Source of the DNA: Candidatus Izemoplasmatales bacterium | Lineage (GTDB): Bacteria > Bacillota_I > Bacilli_A > Izemoplasmatales > Hujiaoplasmataceae | Direction of reading: 5' to 3' | Assembly: GCA_041649275.1 (NCBI GenBank) | Contig: JBAZNL010000018.1 | Coordinates: 1 to 29,901 of the forward strand | Length of the DNA: 29,901 nt | In this document: positions 15,749 through 23,736 of the stretch, in pieces | Layout: the number at the start of each line of letters is the position of its first letter | How positions within the stretch are numbered: the stretch's first letter is position 1 | Made by a program: the position numbers and the translations under genes | The notes under the pieces: model-generated | The model's input: only the letters and a program-made list of their open reading frames with translations | Database searches by the model: none | What the model was told of the DNA's origin: nothing

Positions 15749-16183
15749 ATGTTGATGCCCAAGAGAACCAAATATCGCCGTCCGCATGGCGTGAGCTATG
15801 AAGGACACGCGAAGGGCGGAACCGAGCTCGCCTTCGGCGACTACGGTCTCGTCGCCCTCGAGGGCGCGTGGGTTCCTTCCCGTGCGATCGAAGCGTCCCG
15901 CGTCGCGATGACCCGCTTCATGAAGCGCGAAGGCCAGGTCTGGACCAAGATCTTCCCGCACCTCGCGAAAACCAAGAAACCGCTGGAAGTCCGAATGGGC
16001 TCCGGCAAGGGCGCCCCGGACGACTGGGTCGCCGTCGTCAAGGAAGGACTCATCCTGTTCGAGATCGCCGGCGTCAGCGAAGCGGTCGCCAAGGAAGCCC
16101 TGCGTCTGGCCTCGCACAAATTGCCTGTCCTGACCAAGTTCATCAAGAAAGAGAACGGTGACGTCGATGCTGCACGTGAGTGA
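15749..16183 (+). CDS. rplP: Ribosomal protein L16 (uL16)
   Basis: Large-subunit protein at the A-site and peptidyl transferase centre. The 144 residues are standard. MLMPKRTKYRRPHGVSYEG is the start block, which decides the ATG at 15749 over the one at 15755. GAAGGAGG lies 10 nt upstream. RMGSGKGAPDDWVAVVKEG is the conserved tRNA-facing loop. The end overlaps the start of rpmC. Confidence 0.97.
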   Translation: MLMPKRTKYRRPHGVSYEGHAKGGTELAFGDYGLVALEGAWVPSRAIEASRVAMTRFMKREGQVWTKIFPHLAKTKKPLEVRMGSGKGAPDDWVAVVKEGLILFEIAGVSEAVAKEALRLASHKLPVLTKFIKKENGDVDAARE

Positions 16184-16361
16184 AATCCGCAAAATGGACA
16201 ATGCCGCCATCCTGAAAGAGATCGACGTCCTGAAGAAGGAACTGTTCGATCTTCGCTTCAAGCACGCCACCGGCCAGCTTGAAAACACCGCGCGCCTGAA
16301 TACCGTCAAGAAAACGATCGCCCGCATGAAGACGATCCTGACGGAACGGGCGGCCGAGTAG
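16167..16361 (+). CDS. rpmC: Ribosomal protein L29 (uL29)
   Basis: Small helical protein at the tunnel exit beside L23. The 64 residues from ATG 16167 are a normal length. SEIRKMDNAAILKEI and ELFDLRFKHATGQLENTARL are the family helices. The start is uncertain: GTG 16158, ATG 16167 and GTG 16176 are all in frame and no clear ribosome-binding site separates them. ATG 16167 gives a 17-nt overlap with rplP, so coupling is likely. Confidence 0.92.
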   Translation: MLHVSEIRKMDNAAILKEIDVLKKELFDLRFKHATGQLENTARLNTVKKTIARMKTILTERAAE

Positions 16362-16371
16362 GAGGACTCCC

Positions 16372-16632
16372 ATGGAAGCCAAACAGAGAGTGTTTACCGG
16401 AACCGTCGTTTCGGACAAGGCCGACAAGACCATCACGGTCCTCGTCACGTCTTACAAGAAGCACCAGCTTTACGAAAAGCGCACGCTCGCCTCGAAGAAA
16501 TTCGCGGCCCACGACGAGAAGAACGAAGCCAAGACCGGCGACGTCGTGAGAATCATCGAATGCCGTCCGCTGTCCGCGACGAAGCGTTTCCGCCTCCTGG
16601 AAATCGTCGGCCGCGAAAAGCTCGGCGAGTAG
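16372..16632 (+). CDS. rpsQ: Ribosomal protein S17 (uS17)
   Basis: Small-subunit OB-fold assembly protein. The 86 residues are standard. VFTGTVVSDKADKTITVLV and the later HDEKNEAKTGDVVRIIECRPLS are signature strands. GGAGG precedes the ATG. The gaps are 10 nt from rpmC and 12 nt to rplN. Confidence 0.97.
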   Translation: MEAKQRVFTGTVVSDKADKTITVLVTSYKKHQLYEKRTLASKKFAAHDEKNEAKTGDVVRIIECRPLSATKRFRLLEIVGREKLGE

Positions 16633-16644
16633 GGGGCGACCGTC

Positions 16645-17013
16645 ATGATCCAGGAATACACCAGAATGAAGATCGCCGACAATTCCGGCGCTCGTGAAAT
16701 CATGGTCTTCAAGGTCCTCGGCGGCACCAGCCGCAAATACGCCAACATCGGCGACATCGTGATCGCGACCGTCAAGTTCGCGACCCCCGGCGGGATCGTC
16801 AAGAAGAGCGAGATCGTCAAGGCCGTCGTCGTCCGCACCGTCCGCGGCGTCCATCGCCCCGACGGTTCGTACATCAAGTTCGACGATAACGCCGCCGTCA
16901 TCATCAAGGACGACAAGAGCCCGAAGGGCACCCGCATCTTCGGCCCGGTCGCCCGCGAGCTGAGAGACTACGACTTCACCAAGATCGTGTCCCTCGCTCC
17001 GGAAGTCTTGTAG
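16645..17013 (+). CDS. rplN: Ribosomal protein L14 (uL14)
   Basis: Large-subunit interface protein. The 122 residues match the universal length. MIQEYTRMKIADNSGARE is the start block. FDDNAAVIIKDDKSPKGTRIFGPVARELR is the conserved C-terminal region. The site before the ATG is GGGGGCG, weaker than its neighbours. Confidence 0.97.
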   Translation: MIQEYTRMKIADNSGAREIMVFKVLGGTSRKYANIGDIVIATVKFATPGGIVKKSEIVKAVVVRTVRGVHRPDGSYIKFDDNAAVIIKDDKSPKGTRIFGPVARELRDYDFTKIVSLAPEVL

Positions 17014-17026
17014 GAGGAGCCGCCAT

Positions 17027-17365
17027 ATGAAACTCAAGAAGGGCGACAAGGTCGTCGTCATCGCCGGCGCCGACAAGGGCAAGCAGGGCACCATTTCCGC
17101 CATCTCGCCGAAGTCGAACCGCGTCATCATCGAAGGCGAAGGCATGAGCAAGATCAAGAAGCACCAGAAGCCGACGCAGGCCAATCCCGACGGCGGCATC
17201 GTCTCGCTGGACAAGCCGATCAACGCTTCCAACGTGATGCTGCTCGACCCGAAGACGAAGAAGCCGACGCGCATCGGATACAAGGAAGTCACCAAGAAGG
17301 TCAAGAAGCAGGAAGTCACGAAGGTCGTGCGGTTCGCCAAGAAGTCCGGCGAAGCGCTCGAGTGA
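17027..17365 (+). CDS. rplX: Ribosomal protein L24 (uL24)
   Basis: Large-subunit assembly initiator with a KOW motif. The 112 residues are slightly longer than the usual 103. KKGDKVVVIAGADKGKQGTI is the KOW block at the N-terminus. KPTQANPDGGIVSLDKPINASNVML is the family middle. AGGAGG lies 9 nt upstream. rplE follows after 13 nt. Confidence 0.97.
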   Translation: MKLKKGDKVVVIAGADKGKQGTISAISPKSNRVIIEGEGMSKIKKHQKPTQANPDGGIVSLDKPINASNVMLLDPKTKKPTRIGYKEVTKKVKKQEVTKVVRFAKKSGEALE

Positions 17366-17378
17366 GGGAGGGACGTCG

Positions 17379-17918
17379 ATGAACAGACTCATTGAAAAGT
17401 ATCGCGGCGAAATCGCTCCCGCGCTCCAGGCCAAGTTCAACTACGCTTCCGTGATGCAGATCCCGAAGATCGCGAAGATCGTCCTGAACATCGGGGCCGG
17501 CGACGCCGTCGCCAACCCGAAGGTCCTCGACGACGCCGTCGCCGAGCTTCAGCAGATCACCGGCCAGAAGCCGATCATCACCCGCGCCAAGAAATCGATC
17601 GCGAACTTCAAGCTCCGCGAAGAGATGCCGATCGGCTGCAAGGTCACGCTGCGCGGCGAGCGCATGTACGAATTCTTCGACAAGCTCGTCTCGCTCGCGC
17701 TGCCTCGCGTCCGCGACTTCCGCGGCGTCAACCCGCGCGGCTTCGACGGCCGCGGCAACTACACGCTCGGCGTCAAGGAACAGCTGATCTTCCCGGAGAT
17801 CAACTACGACAAAGTCAACAAGGTCCGCGGCATGGACATCGTCATCGTCACGACCGCGCAGACCGACCAGGAAGCGTTCGAACTGCTCAAGCTGTTCGGA
17901 ATGCCGTTCCGGAAGTAG
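17379..17918 (+). CDS. rplE: Ribosomal protein L5 (uL5)
   Basis: Large-subunit protein of the 5S rRNA complex that touches S13 across the interface. The 179 residues are standard. IPKIAKIVLNIGAGDA and LPRVRDFRGVNPRGFDGRGNYTLG are signature blocks. GGGAGGG precedes the ATG. rpsN follows after 10 nt. Confidence 0.97.
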   Translation: MNRLIEKYRGEIAPALQAKFNYASVMQIPKIAKIVLNIGAGDAVANPKVLDDAVAELQQITGQKPIITRAKKSIANFKLREEMPIGCKVTLRGERMYEFFDKLVSLALPRVRDFRGVNPRGFDGRGNYTLGVKEQLIFPEINYDKVNKVRGMDIVIVTTAQTDQEAFELLKLFGMPFRK

Positions 17919-17928
17919 GAGGTGCGCC

Positions 17929-18114
17929 ATGGCTAAGACATCGCAAAAGATCAGACAGCAGCGCGGTTCGAAGTTCGCCGTCCGCGACTACACCCGCTGC
18001 GAACGCTGCGGCCGCCCGCATGCCGTCTACCGCAAGTTCAAAATCTGCCGCATCTGCTTCCGTGAACTGGCTTACAAGGGCCAGATTCCCGGCGTCAAAA
18101 AGGCAAGCTGGTAA
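17929..18114 (+). CDS. rpsN: Ribosomal protein S14 type Z (uS14, zinc-binding)
   Basis: Small-subunit head protein. The 61-residue short form carries two CxxC knuckles, C24/C27 and C40/C43, which bind zinc; this is the C+ form typical of Bacillota and Mycoplasmatota. A zinc-free duplicate (regulated by Zur in some Bacillota) is not in the window. TRCERCGRPHAVYRKFKICRICF is the core. AGGAGG precedes the ATG. Confidence 0.97.
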   Translation: MAKTSQKIRQQRGSKFAVRDYTRCERCGRPHAVYRKFKICRICFRELAYKGQIPGVKKASW

Positions 18115-18132
18115 GAAGGAGGCCTACACCCA

Positions 18133-18531
18133 ATGGTTATGACAGACCCGATCGCGGATATGCTCACCAGAATCCGCAATGCCAATCAAATGCGTCATGC
18201 GACCGTCGAGATGCCCGCGTCGAAACTGAAGGCGGAAATCCTCGAGGTGCTCAAGAGCGAAGGCTACATCACGAAGTTCGAAGTGATCCCGGCCGCCGTC
18301 CAGGGCACGATCAAGGTCACCCTGAAATACCTGCCGAACAACGAACGGGCCGTCCGCGGCCTGAAACGGATTTCCAAACCCGGTCTCCGCGTCTACGCCA
18401 AGAACGACGAAATGCCCCGCGTCCTCAACGGGCTCGGCATCGCCATCGTCTCCACTTCGCACGGAATCATGACGGACCGCGACGCCCGCAAGCAGCAAGT
18501 CGGCGGCGAAATCCTCGCGTACGTTTGGTAA
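18133..18531 (+). CDS. rpsH: Ribosomal protein S8 (uS8)
   Basis: Small-subunit assembly protein binding helix 21 of 16S rRNA; in E. coli it represses the spc operon. The 132 residues are standard. MTDPIADMLTRIRNANQ is the signature. The ATG at 18133 is chosen for AAGGAGG 10 nt upstream; the second ATG (18139, MTDP) is possible but more distant. A 47-nt purine-rich gap separates it from rplF. Confidence 0.96.
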   Translation: MVMTDPIADMLTRIRNANQMRHATVEMPASKLKAEILEVLKSEGYITKFEVIPAAVQGTIKVTLKYLPNNERAVRGLKRISKPGLRVYAKNDEMPRVLNGLGIAIVSTSHGIMTDRDARKQQVGGEILAYVW

Positions 18532-18578
18532 TTCCGAACGAAGTCTAGAAGAGAAAAGATGAGAGGTGCAAGAAAAGT

Positions 18579-19121
18579 ATGAGTCGTGTTGGTAGAAAAC
18601 TGATCGTGCTCCCCGCCGGAGTCACCGCGACCGTCAACGGCACGCACGTTGCGATCAAGGGCCCGAAAGGGACGCTCGAATTCACGTTCCACAAGGATAT
18701 GACCATCGTATCCGAGAACAACACCCTTTCTGTAACCCGGCCATCGGATTCGCTCGAAAACCGCGCGCTCCACGGAACGACGCGGGCCCTGCTGAACAAC
18801 ATGGTCATAGGAGTGACGACCGGCTTTGCGAAGACGCTCGATATCAAGGGCGTCGGCTACCGTGCGTCGCTGAAGGACGGCCGCACGCTGGTTCTCAACG
18901 TCGGCTACTCGAATCCCGTCGAGATCCCGATTCCCGCCGGCCTCACCTGCGAGATCCCGGTCAACACCGAGGTCACCGTCAAGGGTGCCGACAAGCAGGC
19001 CGTCGGCGAGTTCACCGCCTATATCCGCAAGGTCCGCGAACCCGAGCCGTACCTCGGCAAGGGCATCCGCTATCGCGGCGAGCACGTACGCCACAAGGAA
19101 GGAAAAACTGCTAAGAAGTAG
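18579..19121 (+). CDS. rplF: Ribosomal protein L6 (uL6)
   Basis: Large-subunit protein near the GTPase-associated centre. The 180 residues are standard. MSRVGRKLIVLP is the start. The two repeats of the L6 fold are visible, and the C-terminal EPYLGKGIRYRGEHVRHKEGKTAKK is the family ending. Its ribosome-binding site is only GAGAGGTG 10 nt upstream, weaker than most in the operon. Confidence 0.97.
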   Translation: MSRVGRKLIVLPAGVTATVNGTHVAIKGPKGTLEFTFHKDMTIVSENNTLSVTRPSDSLENRALHGTTRALLNNMVIGVTTGFAKTLDIKGVGYRASLKDGRTLVLNVGYSNPVEIPIPAGLTCEIPVNTEVTVKGADKQAVGEFTAYIRKVREPEPYLGKGIRYRGEHVRHKEGKTAKK

Positions 19122-19138
19122 CAGGATGGTGATCGCAC

Positions 19139-19495
19139 ATGTATACTCCCGTTAACAAGAACGAACAGCGGATCAAGCGTCACGGCCGTTCCCGCGTGAA
19201 TCTCGTCGGCACCACCGAGAGACCGCGCCTGAACGTCTTCCGTTCGAACGCCGCGATCTATTGTCAGATCATCGACGACACCGTCGGCAACACCCTCGTG
19301 AGCGCCTCGTCGCTGGAAGTAAAGGACCTGAACGGCGGCAACATCGCCGGCGCCAAGGTCGTCGGCAAGCTGATCGCCGAAAAGGCGATCGCGAAGGGCA
19401 TCAAGACCGTCGTGTTCGACCGCGGCGGCTACATCTACCACGGCAGGGTCAAGGCCTTGGCCGAAGCCGCCCGCGAAGCGGGTCTGCAATTCTAA
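19139..19495 (+). CDS. rplR: Ribosomal protein L18 (uL18)
   Basis: 5S rRNA-binding protein. The 118 residues are standard. RIKRHGRSRVNLVGTTERPRL and the C-terminal VVFDRGGYIYHGRVKALAEAAREAGLQF are signature blocks. The upstream site is AGGATGGTG, imperfect. rpsE follows after 8 nt, and its AAGGAGG overlaps the rplR stop. Confidence 0.97.
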   Translation: MYTPVNKNEQRIKRHGRSRVNLVGTTERPRLNVFRSNAAIYCQIIDDTVGNTLVSASSLEVKDLNGGNIAGAKVVGKLIAEKAIAKGIKTVVFDRGGYIYHGRVKALAEAAREAGLQF

Positions 19496-19503
19496 GGAGG
19501 CCC

Positions 19504-20064
19504 ATGATGGAAAATACGAACAGAGAGAAAGATGCCAACAGGGAAAAGAGACCCTTCCGCGGACCCAGACCGCCGAAGAAGGAAGAGAAGCTCTACGACG
19601 AGAAGGTCGTCTCGATCGGCCGCGTCACGAAGGTCGTCAAGGGCGGCAAGCGCTTCAGTTTCGCCGCGATCGTCGTCATCGGCGACCGCAAGGGCACCGT
19701 CGGTTTCGGCGCCGGCAAGGCCTCGGAAGTCCCGGACGCCATCAAGAAGGGCATCGAGGACGCCAAGAAGAACCTCGTCAAGATCAATCTGAACGGCACC
19801 ACCATCCCGCATGAGGCGCTCGGCCACTACGGTGCGGCGAAGGTCTTCATGCGTCCGGCCGTCGAAGGCACCGGCGTCATCGCCGGCGGCGCGATCCGCG
19901 CCGTCTTCGAACTTGCCGGCATCCAGGACGTGCTCTCCAAGTCGCTCGGGTCCAACGCCCCGATCAACATGGTGCGCGCCACGATGGAAGGCCTGAACTC
20001 GATGCGAAACGTCGATCAGGTCGCCGTCACCCGCGGAATCAAATCCGAGGAGGTCCTGAAATAA
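19504..20064 (+). CDS. rpsE: Ribosomal protein S5 (uS5)
   Basis: Small-subunit fidelity protein at the mRNA entry. At 186 residues it is about 20 longer than the common 166, because of a charged N-terminal tail (TNREKDANREKRPFRG) before the double-stranded RNA-binding core VVSIGRVTKVVKGGKRFSFAA. The second domain has GTGVIAGGAIRAVFELAGIQDVLSKSLG. AAGGAGG lies 3-9 nt before the first ATG; the next codon is also ATG (19507), which is equally possible. The stop shares one base with the rpmD start. Confidence 0.96.
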   Translation: MMENTNREKDANREKRPFRGPRPPKKEEKLYDEKVVSIGRVTKVVKGGKRFSFAAIVVIGDRKGTVGFGAGKASEVPDAIKKGIEDAKKNLVKINLNGTTIPHEALGHYGAAKVFMRPAVEGTGVIAGGAIRAVFELAGIQDVLSKSLGSNAPINMVRATMEGLNSMRNVDQVAVTRGIKSEEVLK

Positions 20065-20246
20065 TGGCACAGATCAAGATCACGCTGACGAAGAGCCTCA
20101 TCGGCCGCAAGCCGAACCAAGTCAAAACGATCAAGGCCCTCGGCCTGACCAAGATGCAGTCCTCGGTCGTCAAGGAAGACACCGAAGCGCTGCGCGGGAT
20201 GATCCATTCGGTCGCCCATCTGGTCACCGTCGAAGCGGTCAAGTAG
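20064..20246 (+). CDS. rpmD: Ribosomal protein L30 (uL30)
   Basis: Small large-subunit protein, 60 residues as usual. KITLTKSLIGRKPNQVKTIKALGL is the signature. GAGGAGG sits inside the end of rpsE, and TAATG couples the two genes. Many mycoplasmas have lost this protein, so its presence argues against a strongly reduced genome. Confidence 0.96.
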   Translation: MAQIKITLTKSLIGRKPNQVKTIKALGLTKMQSSVVKEDTEALRGMIHSVAHLVTVEAVK

Positions 20247-20256
20247 GAGGCGCAAG

Positions 20257-20697
20257 ATGAAACTCAACGAACTCAGACCCGTCGAAGGCGCCACGCACTA
20301 CGGCAAACGCAAGGGCCGCGGCACCTCGAGCGGCAACGGCAAGACCGCCGGACGCGGCCAGAAGGGCCAGAAGTCCAGAAGCGGCGGACATTCGCGCATG
20401 GGCTTCGAAGGCGGCCAGACGCCGCTCTTCAAGCGTCTGCCGAAGCGTGGCTTCACGAACTTCTTTAGGAAGGAATACGCGACGGTCAACGTCTCGGACC
20501 TCGCCGCATATCCGGAGAACACGGTCGTCAATCCGGAGCTCCTGCTCCGCGACGGTCTCGTCAAGAACGTCGTCAGCGGGGTGAAGATCCTCGGCGACGG
20601 CGCCCTCAACGTCAAGCTCACGGTGCAGGCACACAAATTCTCCGCGACGGCCAAGTCGATCATCGAAGCTGCCGGTGGACAAGCCGAGGTCATCTGA
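20257..20697 (+). CDS. rplO: Ribosomal protein L15 (uL15)
   Basis: Late-assembly large-subunit protein. The 146 residues are standard. The basic glycine-rich N-terminal arm (KRKGRGTSSGNGKTAGRGQ and GQKSRSGG) threads into 23S rRNA. GFEGGQTPLFKRLPKRGF is the family block. TAGGAGG precedes the start. secY begins one base after the stop. Confidence 0.97.
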   Translation: MKLNELRPVEGATHYGKRKGRGTSSGNGKTAGRGQKGQKSRSGGHSRMGFEGGQTPLFKRLPKRGFTNFFRKEYATVNVSDLAAYPENTVVNPELLLRDGLVKNVVSGVKILGDGALNVKLTVQAHKFSATAKSIIEAAGGQAEVI

Positions 20698-20698
20698 C

Positions 20699-22069
20699 AT
20701 GGAGACATTGAAGCGGCTTTTCAAGAACAAGGACGTCCTTCTCAAGATCGGCTTCACGCTGCTGGCCTTCCTGGTCTTCAAGCTCCTCACCTATGTCACC
20801 ATGCCTCTGATCAACCCGGAGTCGCTCACCGCGCTCTTCGACAACAGCGGCTTCCTCGGAATCGTCAACTCGATCTCCGGCGACGCGCTGCGCAACTATT
20901 CGATCATCGCCCTCGGCATCAGCCCGTACATCACCGCGTCGATCGTCATCCAGCTCCTCCAGATGGACATCATCCCCGTCCTGAAGGAATGGGGCGAGGA
21001 AGGCGAAGTCGGACGCGCGAAGATCAGCCGCCTGACCCGCTACGTGGCGATGGGGCTCGCCTTCATCCAGGCGATCGCGATGACCTTTGCGTTCCACAGT
21101 TCGCAGACCGCGCTCTTTGAGTACGGCGTCTCCGACTGGGCGACCGAAGGCGGCCGGAACCTCTGGTTCCTCATCTACTTCTACATCGCGATCGTGCTGA
21201 CCGCCGGCACCGCGTTCATGATCTGGCTCGCCGATCAGATCACGCTGCACGGCGTGGGCAACGGCTCGTCGATGCTGATCGTGGCCGGCATCGTCATCTC
21301 CTTCCCGGGAACGATCGCCTCGCTCATCCAGTACTATATCGTCGACCCCTCCGGCGCCCTCGGCGATTCGGTCTCGGCGGTCCAGGGGCAACCCTGGGGA
21401 TACGTCCTCTTCGGCGTCTGCATCCTGCTCTTCGTGATCGTCCTCGTCGGCATCACCTACATGCAGGCCGCGACCCGCAAGATCCCGATCCAGTACGCGA
21501 ACCGCCCGGCCGGCTCGAAGTTCTCCGGCAAGTCGGATTCGAACCTTCCGATCAAGATCAACACCGCGAACGTGATTCCGGTCATCTTCGCCTCGATCAT
21601 CCTCTCGCTTCCGAACACGATCTTCAGCTACATCCAGTGGGGCGAGACCGACGCGGCCATCGCGGCGAAGAACTGGCTCGGCCAGATCTTCTCCTACAAC
21701 CAGCCGATCGGCTTCGCGATCTACCTCGTCCTGATCTTCGTCTTCACCTTCTTCTATTCGTTCATCCTCGTCAAGCCGGACCAGATCGCGGAAAACCTGC
21801 AGAAGTCGAACGCGTACATCCCCGGTGTCCGTCCCGGTCTCGAAACGGAAACCTACGTCACGAAGTCGCTGTTCCGCGTCACCGTCATCGGCGCGCTGTT
21901 CCTCATGGTGGTGGCGGCGCTCCCGATCATCGCCTCGATGGCCCTCGGCCACGACTACGCGCAGATCGGCGGCACGTCGCTTCTGATCATCATCGGCGTC
22001 GCGCTCGAAACCGCGAAGCAGATCGAAACCGATACGCAGGACAAGGTCTACGCCGGATTCATGAGGTAG
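20699..22069 (+). CDS. secY: Preprotein translocase subunit SecY
   Basis: Channel subunit of the Sec translocon in the cytoplasmic membrane. The 456 residues with ten predicted helices are somewhat longer than the usual 430. ALGISPYITASIVIQLLQMDI (helix 2) and GVGNGSSMLIVAGI are signature blocks; IPIQYANRPAGSKFSGKS is the cytoplasmic loop that binds SecA and the ribosome. The start is taken as the ATG one base after the rplO stop (METLKRLFKNKDVL), which matches the family start; an in-frame ATG at 20675 lies inside rplO. The loop around residues 140-150, between helices 3 and 4, is somewhat long. Confidence 0.97.
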   Translation: METLKRLFKNKDVLLKIGFTLLAFLVFKLLTYVTMPLINPESLTALFDNSGFLGIVNSISGDALRNYSIIALGISPYITASIVIQLLQMDIIPVLKEWGEEGEVGRAKISRLTRYVAMGLAFIQAIAMTFAFHSSQTALFEYGVSDWATEGGRNLWFLIYFYIAIVLTAGTAFMIWLADQITLHGVGNGSSMLIVAGIVISFPGTIASLIQYYIVDPSGALGDSVSAVQGQPWGYVLFGVCILLFVIVLVGITYMQAATRKIPIQYANRPAGSKFSGKSDSNLPIKINTANVIPVIFASIILSLPNTIFSYIQWGETDAAIAAKNWLGQIFSYNQPIGFAIYLVLIFVFTFFYSFILVKPDQIAENLQKSNAYIPGVRPGLETETYVTKSLFRVTVIGALFLMVVAALPIIASMALGHDYAQIGGTSLLIIIGVALETAKQIETDTQDKVYAGFMR

Positions 22070-22073
22070 CCTC

Positions 22074-22745
22074 ATGGTCAACATGCTGATCATGGGCAAG
22101 CCGGGGGCCGGCAAGGGGACGCTCGCGTCCCGCCTGCTCGACCACTACCGGCTCGCCCATATCTCGACCGGCAACATCTACCGCGAGGAGATCGCGAAGG
22201 GCTCCGCCATCGGCGTCGAAGCCCAGAAATACATCTCCCAGGGAGAACTGGTGCCGGACGACATGACCAACGCCATCGTCTACGACATCCTCAAAAACCA
22301 CCCGATGGAACACGGCTTCATGCTCGACGGCTATCCCCGGACGAAAGCCCAGGCGATCGCCCTCGACGAGATGCTCCACGCCCTCGGCCTCAGTCTCGAC
22401 GTCGTCGTCAACATGGACATCGACGACGACCTCCTGATGCGCCGGATGGCGGGACGCCGCGTCTGCCCCAAGTGCGGGGCGACGTACAACGTCTCCACCA
22501 AGCCGCCGAAGGTCGAAGGCGTCTGCGACGTCTGCGGCACGGCCCTGATCCAGCGCGCCGACGACTCCGAGGAATCGGTGAAGAACCGGCTCCGGATCTA
22601 CAACAAGGCGACGCGGCCGCTGCTCGGCTACTACGAGAAGACCGGCCTGCTCATGACCGTCGACGGCGCCCTGCCGACGACGGCGGTCTTCGATCGAATC
22701 GTCGCCGGATTGGACGGCAAACGCCATGGTCACGATCAAGTCTGA
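22074..22745 (+). CDS. adk: Adenylate kinase (zinc LID type)
   Basis: Interconverts AMP + ATP and 2 ADP in the cytosol. The 223 residues are the long form. The P-loop GKPGAGKGT is at 8-16. The LID domain carries four cysteines, C131/C134 and C151/C154, that bind zinc as in Gram-positive enzymes. DGYPRT (85-90) is conserved. Two substitutions stand out: the residue after GKGT is Leu rather than Gln, and the AMP-site STGD is STGN (31-34). GAGGT at the secY end is 6 nt before the ATG. The last 20 nt overlap map. Confidence 0.95.
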   Translation: MVNMLIMGKPGAGKGTLASRLLDHYRLAHISTGNIYREEIAKGSAIGVEAQKYISQGELVPDDMTNAIVYDILKNHPMEHGFMLDGYPRTKAQAIALDEMLHALGLSLDVVVNMDIDDDLLMRRMAGRRVCPKCGATYNVSTKPPKVEGVCDVCGTALIQRADDSEESVKNRLRIYNKATRPLLGYYEKTGLLMTVDGALPTTAVFDRIVAGLDGKRHGHDQV

Positions 22746-23484
22746 ACGGGAGATCGCCCTGATGCGCGAAGCGGGACGGATCGTCGCGCTCGCGCACCGG
22801 GAGGTCGCCAGACACATCAGGCCGGGGGTCACGACCGCCCAGCTCGACGAAGTCGTCGAGCGGACGATCCGCTCCCTGGACGCGATCCCTTCCTTCAAGG
22901 GCTACGAAGGCTTCCCCGCGGCGGCCTGCATCTCGGTGAACGAGGTCGTGATCCACGGGATCCCGTCGCCGAAGAAGACCTTGAAGGCGGGGGACATCGT
23001 CTCCGTCGACATCGGTGCGACGTACAGGGGATACCACGGCGATTCCGCCTGGACCTATCCCTGCGGCGAGATCGCGCCCGAAGCCGCGGCGCTCCTGGCC
23101 GCGACCGAGGGAAGCCTGTTCGCCGGCCTCGCGTTCGCGAAGGGCGGCAATCGGCTCACCGACATCTCGCACGCGGTGCAGACCTACGCCGAGGCGAGGG
23201 GCTACAGCGTCGTCCGCGAGTTCACCGGACACGGCATCGGCTCCCAGCTGCACGAAGACCCCCAGATCCTGAACTACGGCGCTCCCGGCAGGGGCATCAC
23301 GCTCCGCCCGGGGATGACGATCGCGGTCGAACCGATGATCAACGCCGGCAAGAAGGAAGTCCGGGTCCTCAGGGACGGCTGGACCACCGTCACGCTCGAC
23401 GGCAGGCTCAGCGCCCACTTCGAGCACACGGTCCTGATCACCGGGACCGGATACGAGATCCTGACGAAAGTCGAAAAGGAGTGA
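22726..23484 (+). CDS. map: Methionine aminopeptidase type I
   Basis: Removes the initiator methionine co-translationally; metal-dependent. The 252 residues are standard. Metal ligands are visible as Asp in SVDIGATYRGYHGDSAW (two Asp), His in GHGIGSQLHEDP, Glu in AVEPMI and Glu in FEHTVLIT. VNEVVIHGIPS is the substrate-side block. The start lies inside adk with no clear ribosome-binding site, so coupling is likely. The short KOW-domain gene often found between map and infA in Bacillus is absent: infA begins 4 nt later. Confidence 0.96.
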   Translation: MVTIKSEREIALMREAGRIVALAHREVARHIRPGVTTAQLDEVVERTIRSLDAIPSFKGYEGFPAAACISVNEVVIHGIPSPKKTLKAGDIVSVDIGATYRGYHGDSAWTYPCGEIAPEAAALLAATEGSLFAGLAFAKGGNRLTDISHAVQTYAEARGYSVVREFTGHGIGSQLHEDPQILNYGAPGRGITLRPGMTIAVEPMINAGKKEVRVLRDGWTTVTLDGRLSAHFEHTVLITGTGYEILTKVEKE

Positions 23485-23488
23485 TTCG

Positions 23489-23710
23489 ATGGCAAAGAAA
23501 GATGACGTGATCGAAATGCTCGGCACGGTCGTGGAGGTTCTCCCGAACGCGCAGTTCATCGTCGAACTGGAGATCGGGCATCGCATCATCGGACACGTTT
23601 CTGGTAAAATCCGCATGCATTACATACGCATTTTACCAGGCGACAAGGTCAAGGTCGAACTGTCGACCTATGATTTAACACGTGGCCGCATCACCTACCG
23701 CATCAACTGA
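23489..23710 (+). CDS. infA: Translation initiation factor IF-1
   Basis: OB-fold factor that blocks the A-site during initiation. The 73 residues are standard. The sequence (DDVIEMLGTVVEVLPNAQF, SGKIRMHYIRILPGDKV, LTRGRITYR) is the Bacillota type. AAGGAG precedes the ATG. The segment 23601-23639 has unusual AT-rich codons for this genome and forms a perfect 10-bp inverted repeat (see findings). Confidence 0.97.
   Translation: MAKKDDVIEMLGTVVEVLPNAQFIVELEIGHRIIGHVSGKIRMHYIRILPGDKVKVELSTYDLTRGRITYRIN
23601..23639. repeat. Inverted repeat inside infA
   Basis: CTGGTAAAAT (23601-23610) and ATTTTACCAG (23630-23639) are perfect inverted copies around 19 nt. They encode SGKIR and RILPG in a conserved part of IF-1. 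Each arm reads TGGTAAAAT on its strand, close to the extended -10 form used by promoters in this window. Confidence 0.7.
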
Positions 23711-23736
23711 TTCCACAAATTCAATGGAGGCAAGGC

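Noticed and set aside
20690..22114. 474-codon minus-strand frame opposite secY
   Set aside because: Highly charged translation (Asp, Arg, Glu) antisense to a clear SecY; no ribosome-binding site or family match.
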